Of a stretch of DNA of 64,000 bases, positions 35,353 through 44,125 are shown piece by piece (positions within the stretch are counted from its first letter, which is position 1; each line of letters starts with the position of its first letter). This stretch comes from RHKX01 sp963784885 (GTDB lineage: Bacteria > Actinomycetota > Thermoleophilia > Solirubrobacterales > 70-9), in contig CAWATA010000005.1 of assembly GCA_963784885.1 (NCBI GenBank), forward strand, positions 62,001 to 126,000. The letters run 5' to 3'. Below the pieces are notes generated by a model. It ran no database searches. It was not told where the DNA came from and saw only the letters and a list, made by a program, of their open reading frames with translations. The position numbers were made by a program, and so were the translations under genes.

Positions 35353-35466
35353 CGGAGACCAGAGCCACCCGCCGCCCGCCGCCCGTCGCCGGCGAGCGCG
35401 GGGCGTCGGCTGACAAGGGCGCAGGAGGCGAAGCGGTCCCAGGGCCGTGAACCGACGAGGACGCCG

Positions 35467-36456
35467 TCAGGCGGCTTCCCGGGCCGCCAGCTGGCCGCAG
35501 GCGGCGTCGATGTCGCGCCCTCGAGTGAGGCGGATCGTGGCGGGCACGCCGTGGGCGATCAGACTGTCGCGGAAGGCGGCGATCGCTTCCGGGGAGGATC
35601 CGGTGAACTCGCCCGGCGTCGGGTTGAAGGGAATCAGGTTGACCTTGAAGGCTTCATGGGGCCTCAGGACCTCGCTGAGGACGACCGCCTGATCGGGATC
35701 GTCGTTGACTCCGGCGAGCATCAGGTACTCGACGTAGACGCGACGGTTTCGGGCCTCCCGCCAGCGCAGGCAGGCCTCGATGACCTCGACGATCGGGTAG
35801 CGGTCGTTGACCGGCATCAGGCCGCTGCGGACATCGCCCTCGGCGGCGTGGAGGGAGAGCGCAAGGCGGACCCGTGGGCCCTCGGTCGCGAGCCGGTCGA
35901 TGCCGGGGACCCAGCCGACCGTGGAGATCGTGGTGTGCGCGGTCGAGACGCCGATCGAGGGCAACCTCTCGCAGGCGGCGATGACGGCGTCGAGGTTCAT
36001 CAGGGGCTCCCCCATGCCCATGAAGACGGCGTGGTTGACCTCGCCGCGACGGCGAAAGTGAAGCGCCTGGTCGAGGATCTCGGATGCGGTGAGGTTGCGG
36101 CCGAACGCCATCCGCCCGGTCGCGCAGAAGTTGCAGGTGAGTGGGCACCCCGACTGGCTCGAAAGGCAGATCGAGCGGCGACCGTCCCGGTAGCTCATCA
36201 GCACCGCCTCGATCGGACGGCCGTCGGCAGTCTCGAACAGGGCCTTGCGGGTGCCGTCGACCGACTTGACCTCCCGGACCGCCTTCAGCGTCGAGATCGG
36301 CAGCTCGGCCTCGAGCTCCTCCCGCAGCGATTGCGGCAGGTTGGTCATCTCCGCGTAGCCGCTCGCGCCGCCGGCCAGCCATTCCCACACCTGATCGGCG
36401 CGGAATCCCGGCTCTCCGCGGGCGGCGAGGATCTCGTCGAGTCGCTTCAGGTCCAC
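35467..36456 (-). CDS. rlmN: 23S rRNA (adenine2503-C2)-methyltransferase (dual-specificity RlmN)
   Basis: 329 residues. Radical-SAM cluster motif CPLTCNFC (Cys-x3-Cys-x2-Cys), GMGEPLMN for SAM binding, and the C-terminal methyl-carrying Cys in DIDAACGQL. It methylates C2 of A2503 in 23S rRNA and, in E. coli, A37 of some tRNAs; Cfr resistance enzymes share the fold but usually differ in length and context. GTG 36456 starts the conserved N-terminal RNA-binding helix (VDLKRLDEIL). It is the last gene of a leftward cluster after the GNAT gene, whose end is only 16 bp upstream. Confidence 0.93.
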   Translation of the reverse strand: MDLKRLDEILAARGEPGFRADQVWEWLAGGASGYAEMTNLPQSLREELEAELPISTLKAVREVKSVDGTRKALFETADGRPIEAVLMSYRDGRRSICLSSQSGCPLTCNFCATGRMAFGRNLTASEILDQALHFRRRGEVNHAVFMGMGEPLMNLDAVIAACERLPSIGVSTAHTTISTVGWVPGIDRLATEGPRVRLALSLHAAEGDVRSGLMPVNDRYPIVEVIEACLRWREARNRRVYVEYLMLAGVNDDPDQAVVLSEVLRPHEAFKVNLIPFNPTPGEFTGSSPEAIAAFRDSLIAHGVPATIRLTRGRDIDAACGQLAAREAA

Positions 36457-36472
36457 GCAGTGGAGTCTGGCA

Positions 36473-37237
36473 TCACGGATCGCGCCGCTCCCAGAGCTCG
36501 ACGAAGCCGGCGTCGACGAAGCCGAGCCGCTCGTAGACGGGGGCCCCGGCCCGGCTCGCCTGGAGGCTGCCGCTGGTGAGGCCGCGGCGCCGCGCCGAGC
36601 GGAGGAGCTCGGTGATGATCCAGCCGGCCAGTCCCTTCCCGCGATGCTCGGGCAGTGTGGCGACCGCGGTGACCGCGGCGTCGCCGCGATGGTCGAGAAC
36701 CATTGCTCCCGCCACCGCCTCCCCGTCGATGATCGCGAGCAGGGTTTCGTGGGGGAGGTCGGGATCGTGCTGCATCGCAGGGCTCCAACCCGCCTCCTCG
36801 ATGCCGTAGGCAAGGTCGTTGATCGGTCCGAGAGTCGCGACGCCTCCAGCGGCCAGCTCGGCGCCTGCGGGCAGCGGCTCGGCCGGCGGCCGCAGGTCGC
36901 CGAGGCTCAGCCCCATCGTCCGCGGGGCGCCGTCGAGGACGTGGCCGCGGTCGGCGAGGAACTCCGCGCTGCGACGGTCGTGGTCGGGGACCCAGACCGT
37001 CCACGCACGGACGCCGGCGTCGGCGTAGGCAGCAGCGAGCACGTCGATCGACGCGGCCAGCGCCTCCGGCCCCTTCGCGAAGACCGAGTTGAAGAGCGAG
37101 CGATCAGGCGTCGCAGGAGAGACGCTGGCGACGACGCCGTCGCGCCTGATCACCGAACTGGAGTCAGAGCATGAGCCGAACAGCTCGATCTCGACGTCGA
37201 GCCCGTCGATCGCGCGGCGGTGGATCTCCTCGGTCAC
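36473..37237 (-). CDS. GNAT-family N-acetyltransferase
   Basis: 254 residues. The C-terminal half is a GNAT fold: beta4 AVTAVATLPEHRGKGLAGWI contains the acetyl-CoA pyrophosphate loop (R-x-x-G-x-G/A as RGKGLA), followed by a helix ELLRSARRRG and the final GAPVYERLGF. The N-terminal half (about 120 residues, with TVWVPDHDRRSAEFLADRG) looks like a second, degenerate GNAT repeat. The acceptor substrate is unknown. GTG 37237 is the natural start; the longer open frame shadows the kinase gene. Same strand, 26 bp after the fructosamine kinase. Confidence 0.8.
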   Translation of the reverse strand: MTEEIHRRAIDGLDVEIELFGSCSDSSSVIRRDGVVASVSPATPDRSLFNSVFAKGPEALAASIDVLAAAYADAGVRAWTVWVPDHDRRSAEFLADRGHVLDGAPRTMGLSLGDLRPPAEPLPAGAELAAGGVATLGPINDLAYGIEEAGWSPAMQHDPDLPHETLLAIIDGEAVAGAMVLDHRGDAAVTAVATLPEHRGKGLAGWIITELLRSARRRGLTSGSLQASRAGAPVYERLGFVDAGFVELWERRDP

Positions 37238-37263
37238 GCCCCTCGACCGTAGCCGCACACCGC

Positions 37264-38160
37264 TCAGGCGTAAAGGGCGGCAGCCCTGCCCGCGGCCGCT
37301 CCGTAGCTGCCGCCGAAGAGGATCGCGTGGACGAGCAGCGGCTGGATCTGCCACAGGGCCACCCGTTCCTCGTGCCCCGGAGCGAGCGGCGCGACCTCCT
37401 CGTAGGCCGCTAGCGTCCGTGCGGACACCGACCCGAAGAGGCGCAGCATCGCGAGGTCGGTCTCGCGGTGGGCTCCGTGGGCGGCGGGGTCGATCAGCCA
37501 CGGCCGCCCGTCGGCGGCGGCGAGGACGTTGCCGCTCCAGAGATCGCCGTGGACCCGGGCGGGCGGCTCGTCGGGCCCGCTGAGCCGGTCGAGCCTCGAG
37601 ACGACCGCCGCGACGGCCCCGGCCGAGCGTTCGTCGAGCCGGCCGGCGGCCGCGGCCTCGGCGGCGAGATGATCGATTCGCGCCGCGTAGTGCTCCCACC
37701 AAGGCGCTCCGGCGGCGACTACGTCGGCGGCGGGCAGCTCGGCCCCACCGAAGCTGAGCGGGGCCGCGGGCGCCCCGGGAGGCAGGGCGCCGAATGTCTC
37801 GGCCCCCGCCGCGTGGATCCGGGCGAGCCCGGAGCCCAGTACCTCCTCCCCGTCGGCCTCGAGCCGCCCCTCTTCGATCCATTCGAGCACGAGCCCGTGC
37901 AGGCCGGCATCGTCGACGACCGCGAGGACCTCGGGGACCGGGAGCCCGCCGGCGGGCGCGGCGAGCCACGACAGACCCGCCGCCTCGAGCTCGTATTCGC
38001 CGGTCCGGGCGCCCGGCCGCGTCTTCAGGAACGCATCGGCTCCGTCACCGAGGCGGAGCTGCCAGGCCTCGTTGATGTCGCCCCCGGCGATCCGCCGGGC
38101 CCGCTCGACCGGAGCGCCGAGGGCCCGGCCGGCCGCGGCGATGACCGGCGGCTCGGTCAA
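37264..38160 (-). CDS. Fructosamine/ribulosamine 3-kinase family protein
   Basis: 298 residues. Protein-kinase-like fold with GGDINEAW in the glycine loop, FLKTR with the ATP lysine, VHGDLWSGNVL (catalytic Asp) and LIDPAAHGAHRETDLAML, which is diagnostic of the FN3K family. These enzymes phosphorylate the 3-OH of ketoamine adducts on proteins, making them fall off (deglycation); bacterial members prefer ribulosamines and erythrulosamines. TTG 38160 overlaps the stop of the LMW phosphatase by four bases (TTGA). That pairing matches a reported link between ribulosamine kinases and phosphatases of this fold. Confidence is high for the family, moderate for the substrate. Confidence 0.9.
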   Translation of the reverse strand: MTEPPVIAAAGRALGAPVERARRIAGGDINEAWQLRLGDGADAFLKTRPGARTGEYELEAAGLSWLAAPAGGLPVPEVLAVVDDAGLHGLVLEWIEEGRLEADGEEVLGSGLARIHAAGAETFGALPPGAPAAPLSFGGAELPAADVVAAGAPWWEHYAARIDHLAAEAAAAGRLDERSAGAVAAVVSRLDRLSGPDEPPARVHGDLWSGNVLAAADGRPWLIDPAAHGAHRETDLAMLRLFGSVSARTLAAYEEVAPLAPGHEERVALWQIQPLLVHAILFGGSYGAAAGRAAALYA

Positions 38161-38645
38161 TCCGTCGCGGCCATCCTGGCCCGGATCTCGGCGATCAACC
38201 CGTCGCATGCCCGGTCGATCATGTCGAGTACGTCCTCGAACCCGTCCTCGCCGCCGTAGTAGGGATCGGGGACCTCCAGGTCGCCGGACTCGACCGCGAG
38301 CGGATCGAACTCTCGGAACAAGTGGAGCTTGTTCGCGGCGGCGGCGTGCGGAGCGAGCGTCCCCATGTCGGCGAGGTTCTGACGATCCATGGCGAGGATC
38401 AGATCGAAGTCGTCGAAGTGAAAGGCCTCGAAGCGCTGGGCGCGGCTCTCGAGCGCGATGCCGCGTTCGGCCGCGGCGGCCGACGCCCGCGGGTCGGGCG
38501 GGTTGCCGACGTGCCAGCCGCCGGTGCCGGCGCTCTCCACGTCGACGTCGTCGCCGAGCCCGGAGTCGTGGAGCTTGTGACGGAGGACGCCCTCGGCGGT
38601 CGGCGAGCGGCAGATGTTGCCGAGGCAGACGAAGAGGATTCGCAT
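38157..38645 (-). CDS. Low-molecular-weight phosphatase, likely ribulosamine-5-phosphatase or protein-Tyr-phosphatase
   Basis: 162 residues. P-loop CLGNICRS (Cys7 to Ser14) and general acid Asp in DPYYGG define the LMW-PTP fold. Homologues next to FN3K genes are described as LMW-PTP-A enzymes that dephosphorylate protein-bound ribulosamine 5-phosphate, creating the substrate for the kinase. Gene order and a 4-bp overlap with the kinase support that function over tyrosine dephosphorylation. TAGTCT lies 7 nt upstream of the ATG, so it may start a leaderless transcript of its own. Confidence 0.85.
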   Translation of the reverse strand: MRILFVCLGNICRSPTAEGVLRHKLHDSGLGDDVDVESAGTGGWHVGNPPDPRASAAAAERGIALESRAQRFEAFHFDDFDLILAMDRQNLADMGTLAPHAAAANKLHLFREFDPLAVESGDLEVPDPYYGGEDGFEDVLDMIDRACDGLIAEIRARMAATD

Positions 38646-38655
38646 CGGCCGGAGA

Positions 38656-39111
38656 CTAGGCAGCCGAGCCGTCCGCCGCCCGGCGGCGGGCCTCGGGCCC
38701 GGCCAGCCGCATGAGGATCTCGATCGCGCCCCGGAAGAAGGCCGCGACCACGATGCCGGCCCCGGGAGCCCTCGGCTCGAGGTCGACGGCGTAGGTGACG
38801 CGGGTCCCGAGGCCGGCGGTCGGCTCGAAGGTCAGCCGGCCCCGGTACTCCCGGGCCGGCCCTGCGCCGGAGAGGACTTCGAACGCGAACAGCCGCCGGG
38901 GCTCGTACTCGGTGACGAGCTCCCTCACGGTCGCGGGCCCGGTGTGCAGGGCGCGAATCGCTCCGGCGCCGTCGTCGGCGCCATCCCCGGTCAGCTCCAT
39001 CTCGACCGACCGGATCGGTGTGTAATCCGGGTAACGCGACGCGTTCGTGAAGACGTCGAAGACCACATCGGGCGGCGCGTCGAACGACCGGCTGACCGCG
39101 AAGGAGCTCAA
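38656..39111 (-). CDS. SRPBCC (START-like) domain protein
   Basis: 151 residues. The pattern S-R-S-F-D-A-P-P-D-V-V-F-D-V-F near the N-terminus, W/Y-P-D-Y-T-P-I, then alternating strands and a long C-terminal helix (AAFFRGAIEILMRLAGPEARRR) is typical of the SRPBCC helix-grip fold, which binds hydrophobic ligands in a deep pocket. TTG 39111 overlaps the stop of the preceding 1003-residue lipid-related fusion by four bases. Coupled translation suggests it handles a product or substrate of that enzyme, which is inference. Part of the leftward cluster ending in rlmN. Confidence 0.8.
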   Translation of the reverse strand: MSSFAVSRSFDAPPDVVFDVFTNASRYPDYTPIRSVEMELTGDGADDGAGAIRALHTGPATVRELVTEYEPRRLFAFEVLSGAGPAREYRGRLTFEPTAGLGTRVTYAVDLEPRAPGAGIVVAAFFRGAIEILMRLAGPEARRRAADGSAA

Positions 39112-42100
39112 CGAAGCAGGCGGTCGTGGCCGGCCTTGCTCATCCTCCGGTAACCGCCCTTGCGCGGATCCCAATACCAGGAGTCCGGGGGGGTCGAGGG
39201 CATCGGCAACCCCTCCTGCTTGAGCGGCCCGGTGATCGGGCGGTACCACGTGGTGAGCGGGATTCGCTCGACCACCCTGATGACCGACGGGATGCCGGCG
39301 TCGCCGAGATCGGCGAGTGCGCGCTCGACCTCGTGGATGTCGAGCTCGCGGTCCTCGCGCAGCGTCACCGCGGCACACGGGACCTCGGTGCCGTCCTCGC
39401 GCCGGACCCCGTAGGCGACCGCGAGCGCGATCGCGTCGACATCGCCGAGGGCATCCTGGATCGGCCCCGAGAAGACGACCCCCGATGCGGCTCGGATCAA
39501 CGTCGACAGGTTGTCGAGAAGCCAGAAGTCGCCGTCGGCGTCGACGACGAAGAGGTCGCCCGTCTCGAGCCAGGCGTCGCCGGGCTCGAAGACCCCGCGG
39601 AGGACGCCGTCGCCCATCCCGATCGCCTCGTGGCGGACCCGGGCCAGGAGCATCCCCGGATCGGTGCGGGCGCACTCGATCGCGAAGCCGTTGTCGCCGA
39701 GGATCAGGCCGCGGTCGAGCGGGTCGTAGGCGGCGACCCGGACCTCGGTGCTGCCGGGAAGCGGCCGGCCCTTGCTGCCGGCCTTCCTACCGGTGACGTT
39801 GACGAGAACAGCGTCGCCCTCGGTCGAGGCGTAGAACTCGAGCACCGTGGCGGGCGCGAAGCGCTCGGTGACCCGCTTCCAGAGCCCGCGGGGCATCCCC
39901 GAGCCGATGAACAGGCGGACCGGATGGTGTTGCTCGCCGGGATTCGGCGGTGCTTCGGCGATCTCCTCCATCATCGCCCAGGTGTAGGAGACGACGGTCG
40001 CGCCGTAGCGACGCACCTCGTCCCAGAAGGTCGACGGCTCGAACCGCGAGCCGACCGCGAGCCTGGCTCCGCTCGCGACGACGCCGCCGACGCTCATCAG
40101 CAAGGCCGAGGGGTGATAGACGGGGCTGGCGGTGTAGACGGTGTCGCTGCGCGACAGCGACGCCGATGACGCGGTGCCGAACGCCGAGAGCGCCCAGCGC
40201 CCGTTGGTGATCCGGTTGGCGAGCGTCCGCTCGCCGCTGCCGGTGAAGAGGATGAACGCGAGGTCGCCGGCGCGGCCGGGGTTCGGCTCGAACCAGGCCG
40301 GCACCTCGACGGCGTCGGGGTCGATCCGCTCCATATCGATCAGCCCTCGCGCCAGCTCGCGCTCCTTCCCGCCACCGCCGAGTACGTAGACCTGGACGTC
40401 GGTGGCGGCGGCCGCCGCCTCGCCGTTCTGAGGATCGGCGATGATCCGCCGGACCCGGCCGAGCTCGGCCTCCCGGGCGGGATCGCCGTCGGGCCGCATC
40501 AGAACGGCGACCGCGCCGAGCCGATTCAGCGCGGCGACGACGGTGAGTGCGCTCGGCCGCGTCTGCATGAGGACGCCGACGTGCTCGCCCTGGCGGACGC
40601 CGATCTCGAGCAGTCCCCGAACCACGTTGTCGACGCGGCCCTTGACCGCCTCCTGGGTGTGGGCGCGATCCTCGAACAGCAGGACGACGTCCCCGGGCTC
40701 CTCCTCCGCCCGCTCGTCGAGGAGCAGACCGAAGGAGATCCGGGTCCGCGGGTTGACGCGCCCGAGCCGGTTGAGCTGATCGAGCTGGCCCGCGGTGTCG
40801 CCGGCTATCTCACGCAACGTCCGGGTCGCCCCGATCGCCGCGCCGGCGAGCGCCTGCACCGTCCCGATCCCGGCGCCGAGCGCCAGCGACGCGCCGGCGC
40901 TGAGGCGATCGCGGCCGCTGATGCCGTTCTCGGGCCTCTCGACCTCCTCCTCGATCCGCTTGACCCCCTCGGGAAGCTCCCCCTCCCCCGCCCGCCAGTG
41001 CATCCACGCGGCGACCGTCGGCCAGGTCGTCTCGACTGCGGTGGTGCCGACGACGAGGCCGAAGTGGCCGGCGGGGAGCGTGACCTCGTAGACGTCGGAG
41101 CGCGGTGCCGCCCAGCGCGCGGCGCGGACCGAGCGGGCGGGGGCGATCTCGTCCGACTCGCCGACGAAGGCCAGGATCGGGCTGGTCATGTCGGCCAGCG
41201 TCACGAGCCGGTCCTCGATCACGAACCCGCCGGAGACGAGCCGGTTGTGGACGCCGAACTGACGGATCACGTCGGCAAGGGCGGGGCCCGGCCAGGCGAC
41301 CCAGCCCTCGGCCTCGAGGAAGCGCCGCTGGCGCTCGCGCGGCAGCAGGGCCTCGCGGTCGTGGAGCTGGCCGATGAACTCGAGCCGCTGCCGCATCGTC
41401 TTCGCGGGATCGAGGAGGCGGAATCCGGTCCGGCTCATCCAGGCCGGAACGCCGGAGTTGGCGAAGACGTTCTCGGCGAGGAACGAGGCCGCGGCGATCG
41501 CCGCGTCCTCGGGGAGGCCGAAGCTGAGGGTGCCGCGGGTGTCGACCGGGCTGCCGAACGCGATGATCGAGTCGATGCCGCGCGAGCGCCGGAAGGCGGC
41601 CACCTGGTAGCAGAACATCCCGCCCTGGGAGTAGCCGCCGATGTGGATCCGGTCGTGGCCGGTCTCGGCGCGGACCCGGTCGATCGCCTCGTCGATCGCG
41701 ATGACGTGATCGTTGAGCGAGCGCTCGAGGCCGCCCTCTTCGTGCTCGGGGGCGCCGAAGTCGACGACCCAGGGGTCGACGCCGTTGCCGGCGAGGATCT
41801 CGACCGCGCTCGTCGACGGCGCGACGTCGTAGATGTCGGCCGCGAGCATCATCGGCGGAACGAGCATCAGCGCGGGGCGGTTCCGCACCTCCTTCGCGCC
41901 GGGCTCCGGCGGGAAGTAGCGGCGCAGCCTGTAGACGGGCTGCTCGGAGACGACCTCGTAGGGCGAGGGCTGCTCGTCGGTCTCGAAGCCGCCGAACCGC
42001 GCCACCTCGAGCGCGTTCTGCGCTGCGTCGGCGAGCCGGCCGGCCGGCGCCGTGATCAAGTCGCTGAGATTCGCCAATTGCTGCCCCGAGATTCCGGCGG

Positions 42101-42119
42101 ATCCGGTCCTCCGGGGCAT
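39108..42119 (-). CDS. Alpha/beta-hydrolase and acyl-CoA-synthetase fusion
   Basis: 1003 residues. Residues about 1-380 form a PHA-synthase-like alpha/beta hydrolase: nucleophile elbow GGYSQGG, Asp in GESDEIAP and His in PAGHFGL, with serine rather than the cysteine of true PhaC. A hydrophobic linker (LSAGASLALGAGIGTVQALAG) leads to an AMP-forming domain (about 450-1000) with a degenerate phosphate loop (FTGSGERT), FYASTEG, WLETGDLF and a C-terminal TGPLKQEG bearing the adenylation lysine. Similar fusions are annotated as acyl-CoA synthetases in mycobacteria (PRK07868, from memory). Likely it releases and activates an acyl chain, perhaps from a storage lipid. ATG 42119. Confidence 0.85.
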   Translation of the reverse strand: MPRRTGSAGISGQQLANLSDLITAPAGRLADAAQNALEVARFGGFETDEQPSPYEVVSEQPVYRLRRYFPPEPGAKEVRNRPALMLVPPMMLAADIYDVAPSTSAVEILAGNGVDPWVVDFGAPEHEEGGLERSLNDHVIAIDEAIDRVRAETGHDRIHIGGYSQGGMFCYQVAAFRRSRGIDSIIAFGSPVDTRGTLSFGLPEDAAIAAASFLAENVFANSGVPAWMSRTGFRLLDPAKTMRQRLEFIGQLHDREALLPRERQRRFLEAEGWVAWPGPALADVIRQFGVHNRLVSGGFVIEDRLVTLADMTSPILAFVGESDEIAPARSVRAARWAAPRSDVYEVTLPAGHFGLVVGTTAVETTWPTVAAWMHWRAGEGELPEGVKRIEEEVERPENGISGRDRLSAGASLALGAGIGTVQALAGAAIGATRTLREIAGDTAGQLDQLNRLGRVNPRTRISFGLLLDERAEEEPGDVVLLFEDRAHTQEAVKGRVDNVVRGLLEIGVRQGEHVGVLMQTRPSALTVVAALNRLGAVAVLMRPDGDPAREAELGRVRRIIADPQNGEAAAAATDVQVYVLGGGGKERELARGLIDMERIDPDAVEVPAWFEPNPGRAGDLAFILFTGSGERTLANRITNGRWALSAFGTASSASLSRSDTVYTASPVYHPSALLMSVGGVVASGARLAVGSRFEPSTFWDEVRRYGATVVSYTWAMMEEIAEAPPNPGEQHHPVRLFIGSGMPRGLWKRVTERFAPATVLEFYASTEGDAVLVNVTGRKAGSKGRPLPGSTEVRVAAYDPLDRGLILGDNGFAIECARTDPGMLLARVRHEAIGMGDGVLRGVFEPGDAWLETGDLFVVDADGDFWLLDNLSTLIRAASGVVFSGPIQDALGDVDAIALAVAYGVRREDGTEVPCAAVTLREDRELDIHEVERALADLGDAGIPSVIRVVERIPLTTWYRPITGPLKQEGLPMPSTPPDSWYWDPRKGGYRRMSKAGHDRLLR

Positions 42120-42190
42120 GCGACTCTACCCGCGCGGCACCTGCAACCGATCTCGCAGTGCCCGCGCCTCGCCGTGCCTAACATCACCGG

Positions 42191-43294
42191 ATGGCCCGCC
42201 GCGTCCTGCTCCTCGCCCTGCTCGCTGCGCTCGCGTTGCCGGCGGCGGCCCCGGCGGGCAGCTATCCGCCTCGCGGCAAGGACCTCTACGCCGGCGTCTC
42301 CGACGGCGGCTCGAAACAGGACTACTTCGACTTCGCCGGCGCGGTCGGCCGCCACGTCCCGGTCATGCAGGCCTTCGAGACCTGGAACGCCTGGAACCAG
42401 GAGGCGGTCAAGCGCTGGAAGCGGACCGAGACGCGCGGGATGCTCAGCATCTCGACGACCGGCTGCTACGAGTGCAGCGGTGTGATCAGCCCGCGGGCGA
42501 TCCGCCGCGGCGAGGGCGACCGCTACCTGCTGACCGTGAACCGGCGGCTCGCGCAGTGGCGGCGGCCCACCTACATCCGCCTGCTGCCGGAGATGAACGG
42601 GCACTGGAACCCGTACTCGGCGTTCGACGCCGACGGCTCAGGGCGCGGGCGCTCCAACAAGACCGCCCAGTTCCGCAAGGCCTGGAAGCGTTCGGTGATC
42701 GTGATCCGCGGTGGCCCGCGGCGCGAGATCAATCACAAGCTGAAGGCGAACCGGATGCCACCGCTGACGACCGGCCGCAGGAGCGGCCATCCGCCGAAGA
42801 ACATCCCGCAGCCGAAGGTCGCGTTCATGTGGGTGCCGCAGACTTCGGGGTCGCCGGATCGCAAGGGCAACGGCCCCCGCGCCTACTGGCCGGGCGCGAA
42901 GTACGTCGACTGGGTCGGCGCTGACATCTACGGGAAGTTCCCGAACTTCGGCGGCCTCAACGGCTTCTACAGGCAGTACAAGCGTCTGCCGTTCGTGCTC
43001 GGCGAGTGGGGGCCGTGGGACGTCGATCGCCCGGCGTTCACCCGACACCTGTTCCGCTGGATCCGCTCGCACGGCCGAACGAAGATGGCCGTCTACTACC
43101 AGGGCTTCGGGCCCGGCAACCCGTTCGAGGTCGACCACTACCCCCGCAGCAGGCGCGCCCTGCGCAAGGAGCTGAAGGGCAAGCGGTGGGTGAAGCACGC
43201 TCCCGACTCGCGGCGCCCCGCGGGGGGCGGCCACAGCCGCGGCGGGCCCGACGGCGTCCCGCCGCCGTCCGAGGTGCGGAGGCTGCTTCGGTAG
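42191..43294 (+). CDS. Secreted GH26-like glycoside hydrolase
   Basis: 367 residues with a signal peptide (VLLLALLAALALPAAAPAG). A TIM-barrel sequence with the two clan GH-A glutamates: acid/base in LPEMNGHWNPY and nucleophile in VLGEWGPWD, and WVGADIYG between them. This fits GH26 (beta-mannanase or related beta-glycanase). The C-terminus is basic and disordered. No carbohydrate-binding module is present. TAACAT ends 6 nt before the ATG and no ribosome site is seen, so a leaderless mRNA is likely. The gene is divergent from the hydrolase/synthetase fusion. Confidence 0.75.
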   Translation: MARRVLLLALLAALALPAAAPAGSYPPRGKDLYAGVSDGGSKQDYFDFAGAVGRHVPVMQAFETWNAWNQEAVKRWKRTETRGMLSISTTGCYECSGVISPRAIRRGEGDRYLLTVNRRLAQWRRPTYIRLLPEMNGHWNPYSAFDADGSGRGRSNKTAQFRKAWKRSVIVIRGGPRREINHKLKANRMPPLTTGRRSGHPPKNIPQPKVAFMWVPQTSGSPDRKGNGPRAYWPGAKYVDWVGADIYGKFPNFGGLNGFYRQYKRLPFVLGEWGPWDVDRPAFTRHLFRWIRSHGRTKMAVYYQGFGPGNPFEVDHYPRSRRALRKELKGKRWVKHAPDSRRPAGGGHSRGGPDGVPPPSEVRRLLR

Positions 43295-43315
43295 TCGGAG
43301 TGCGAGACTCGTCCG

Positions 43316-44122
43316 GTGAAGGGTGAGCAGCAACGCCCGGACGAGCCGAACGTGACCCGGGTCGAGGCCGCGATCGAGGACCTCGCCGAGGAGCACACGA
43401 ACTGGATCCCGGTCATCGCCGCGGTCGGGCTCGCGCTGTCGATCGTCGCGCTCGTCCTGCTCGTCCACCCCTTGCGTCAGGCGGTGACCGACGCGCTGAG
43501 CGGCGACACAGCCTCGCTGCGGGAGGATCTGCGCGGGTTCGGCTTCGGCGGGGTCCTGCTCGTCCTCGCGCTGGCGCTCTCGCACGCGATCATCTTCTAC
43601 CCGGCCGAGATCCTCGACGCCGCCGTCGGGTTCGTCTACGGCTTCTGGTTCGGCCTGCCGCTGGTCATGGTCGGCTGGCTTCTGAACGGGCTCGTCTGCC
43701 ATCAGATCGGCCGCCATGCGGCACGACCCGCGCTCGTGAAGATGTTCGGCGCTGAGCGCTTCGTCCGCTACGAGGGGGTCGTCGACCGCGGCGGGATCAC
43801 CCTCCTGCTCGCCTGCCGGATGGTGCCGATCGTCCCGTTCAGCCTGTTCAGCTACGTCGCCGGCTCGGCCCGGGTGCCGCTCGGGACGTTCATGTGGACG
43901 ACGGCGGTCGGGTATCTGCCGCTGACGGTGCTGTTCGTCTACCTCGGGTCGAAGCTCGAGGAGCTCTCGCCGAACGATCCGGCGATCTGGGTCGGAGCGG
44001 CGGGTCTGATCTTCTTCGTCCTCGTCACCAGGAAGGTGCTGCCGATGCTGAACGGCAGGCCCGATGACCAGGCCCCCGAGGCGGGGCCGCAGGGGCGCCC
44101 CGGGGAACAGCCCGGCGGCTGA
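43316..44122 (+). CDS. TVP38/TMEM64-family (VTT domain) membrane protein
   Basis: 268 residues, about six membrane segments. The VTT/DedA-like core has FYPAEILDAAVGFVYGFWFG, the F-x-x-R-Y motif, and the re-entrant R-M-V-P-I-V-P-F-S-L-F-S-Y-V-A-G block in which the Arg-x-x-Pro is conserved. Family members are suggested to be lipid scramblases or proton-driven transporters. GTG 43316, 22 bp after the GH26 gene in the same direction, is the start. The last 25 residues are polar. Convergent with potC (3 bp apart). Confidence 0.85.
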   Translation: MKGEQQRPDEPNVTRVEAAIEDLAEEHTNWIPVIAAVGLALSIVALVLLVHPLRQAVTDALSGDTASLREDLRGFGFGGVLLVLALALSHAIIFYPAEILDAAVGFVYGFWFGLPLVMVGWLLNGLVCHQIGRHAARPALVKMFGAERFVRYEGVVDRGGITLLLACRMVPIVPFSLFSYVAGSARVPLGTFMWTTAVGYLPLTVLFVYLGSKLEELSPNDPAIWVGAAGLIFFVLVTRKVLPMLNGRPDDQAPEAGPQGRPGEQPGG

Positions 44123-44125
44123 CCT

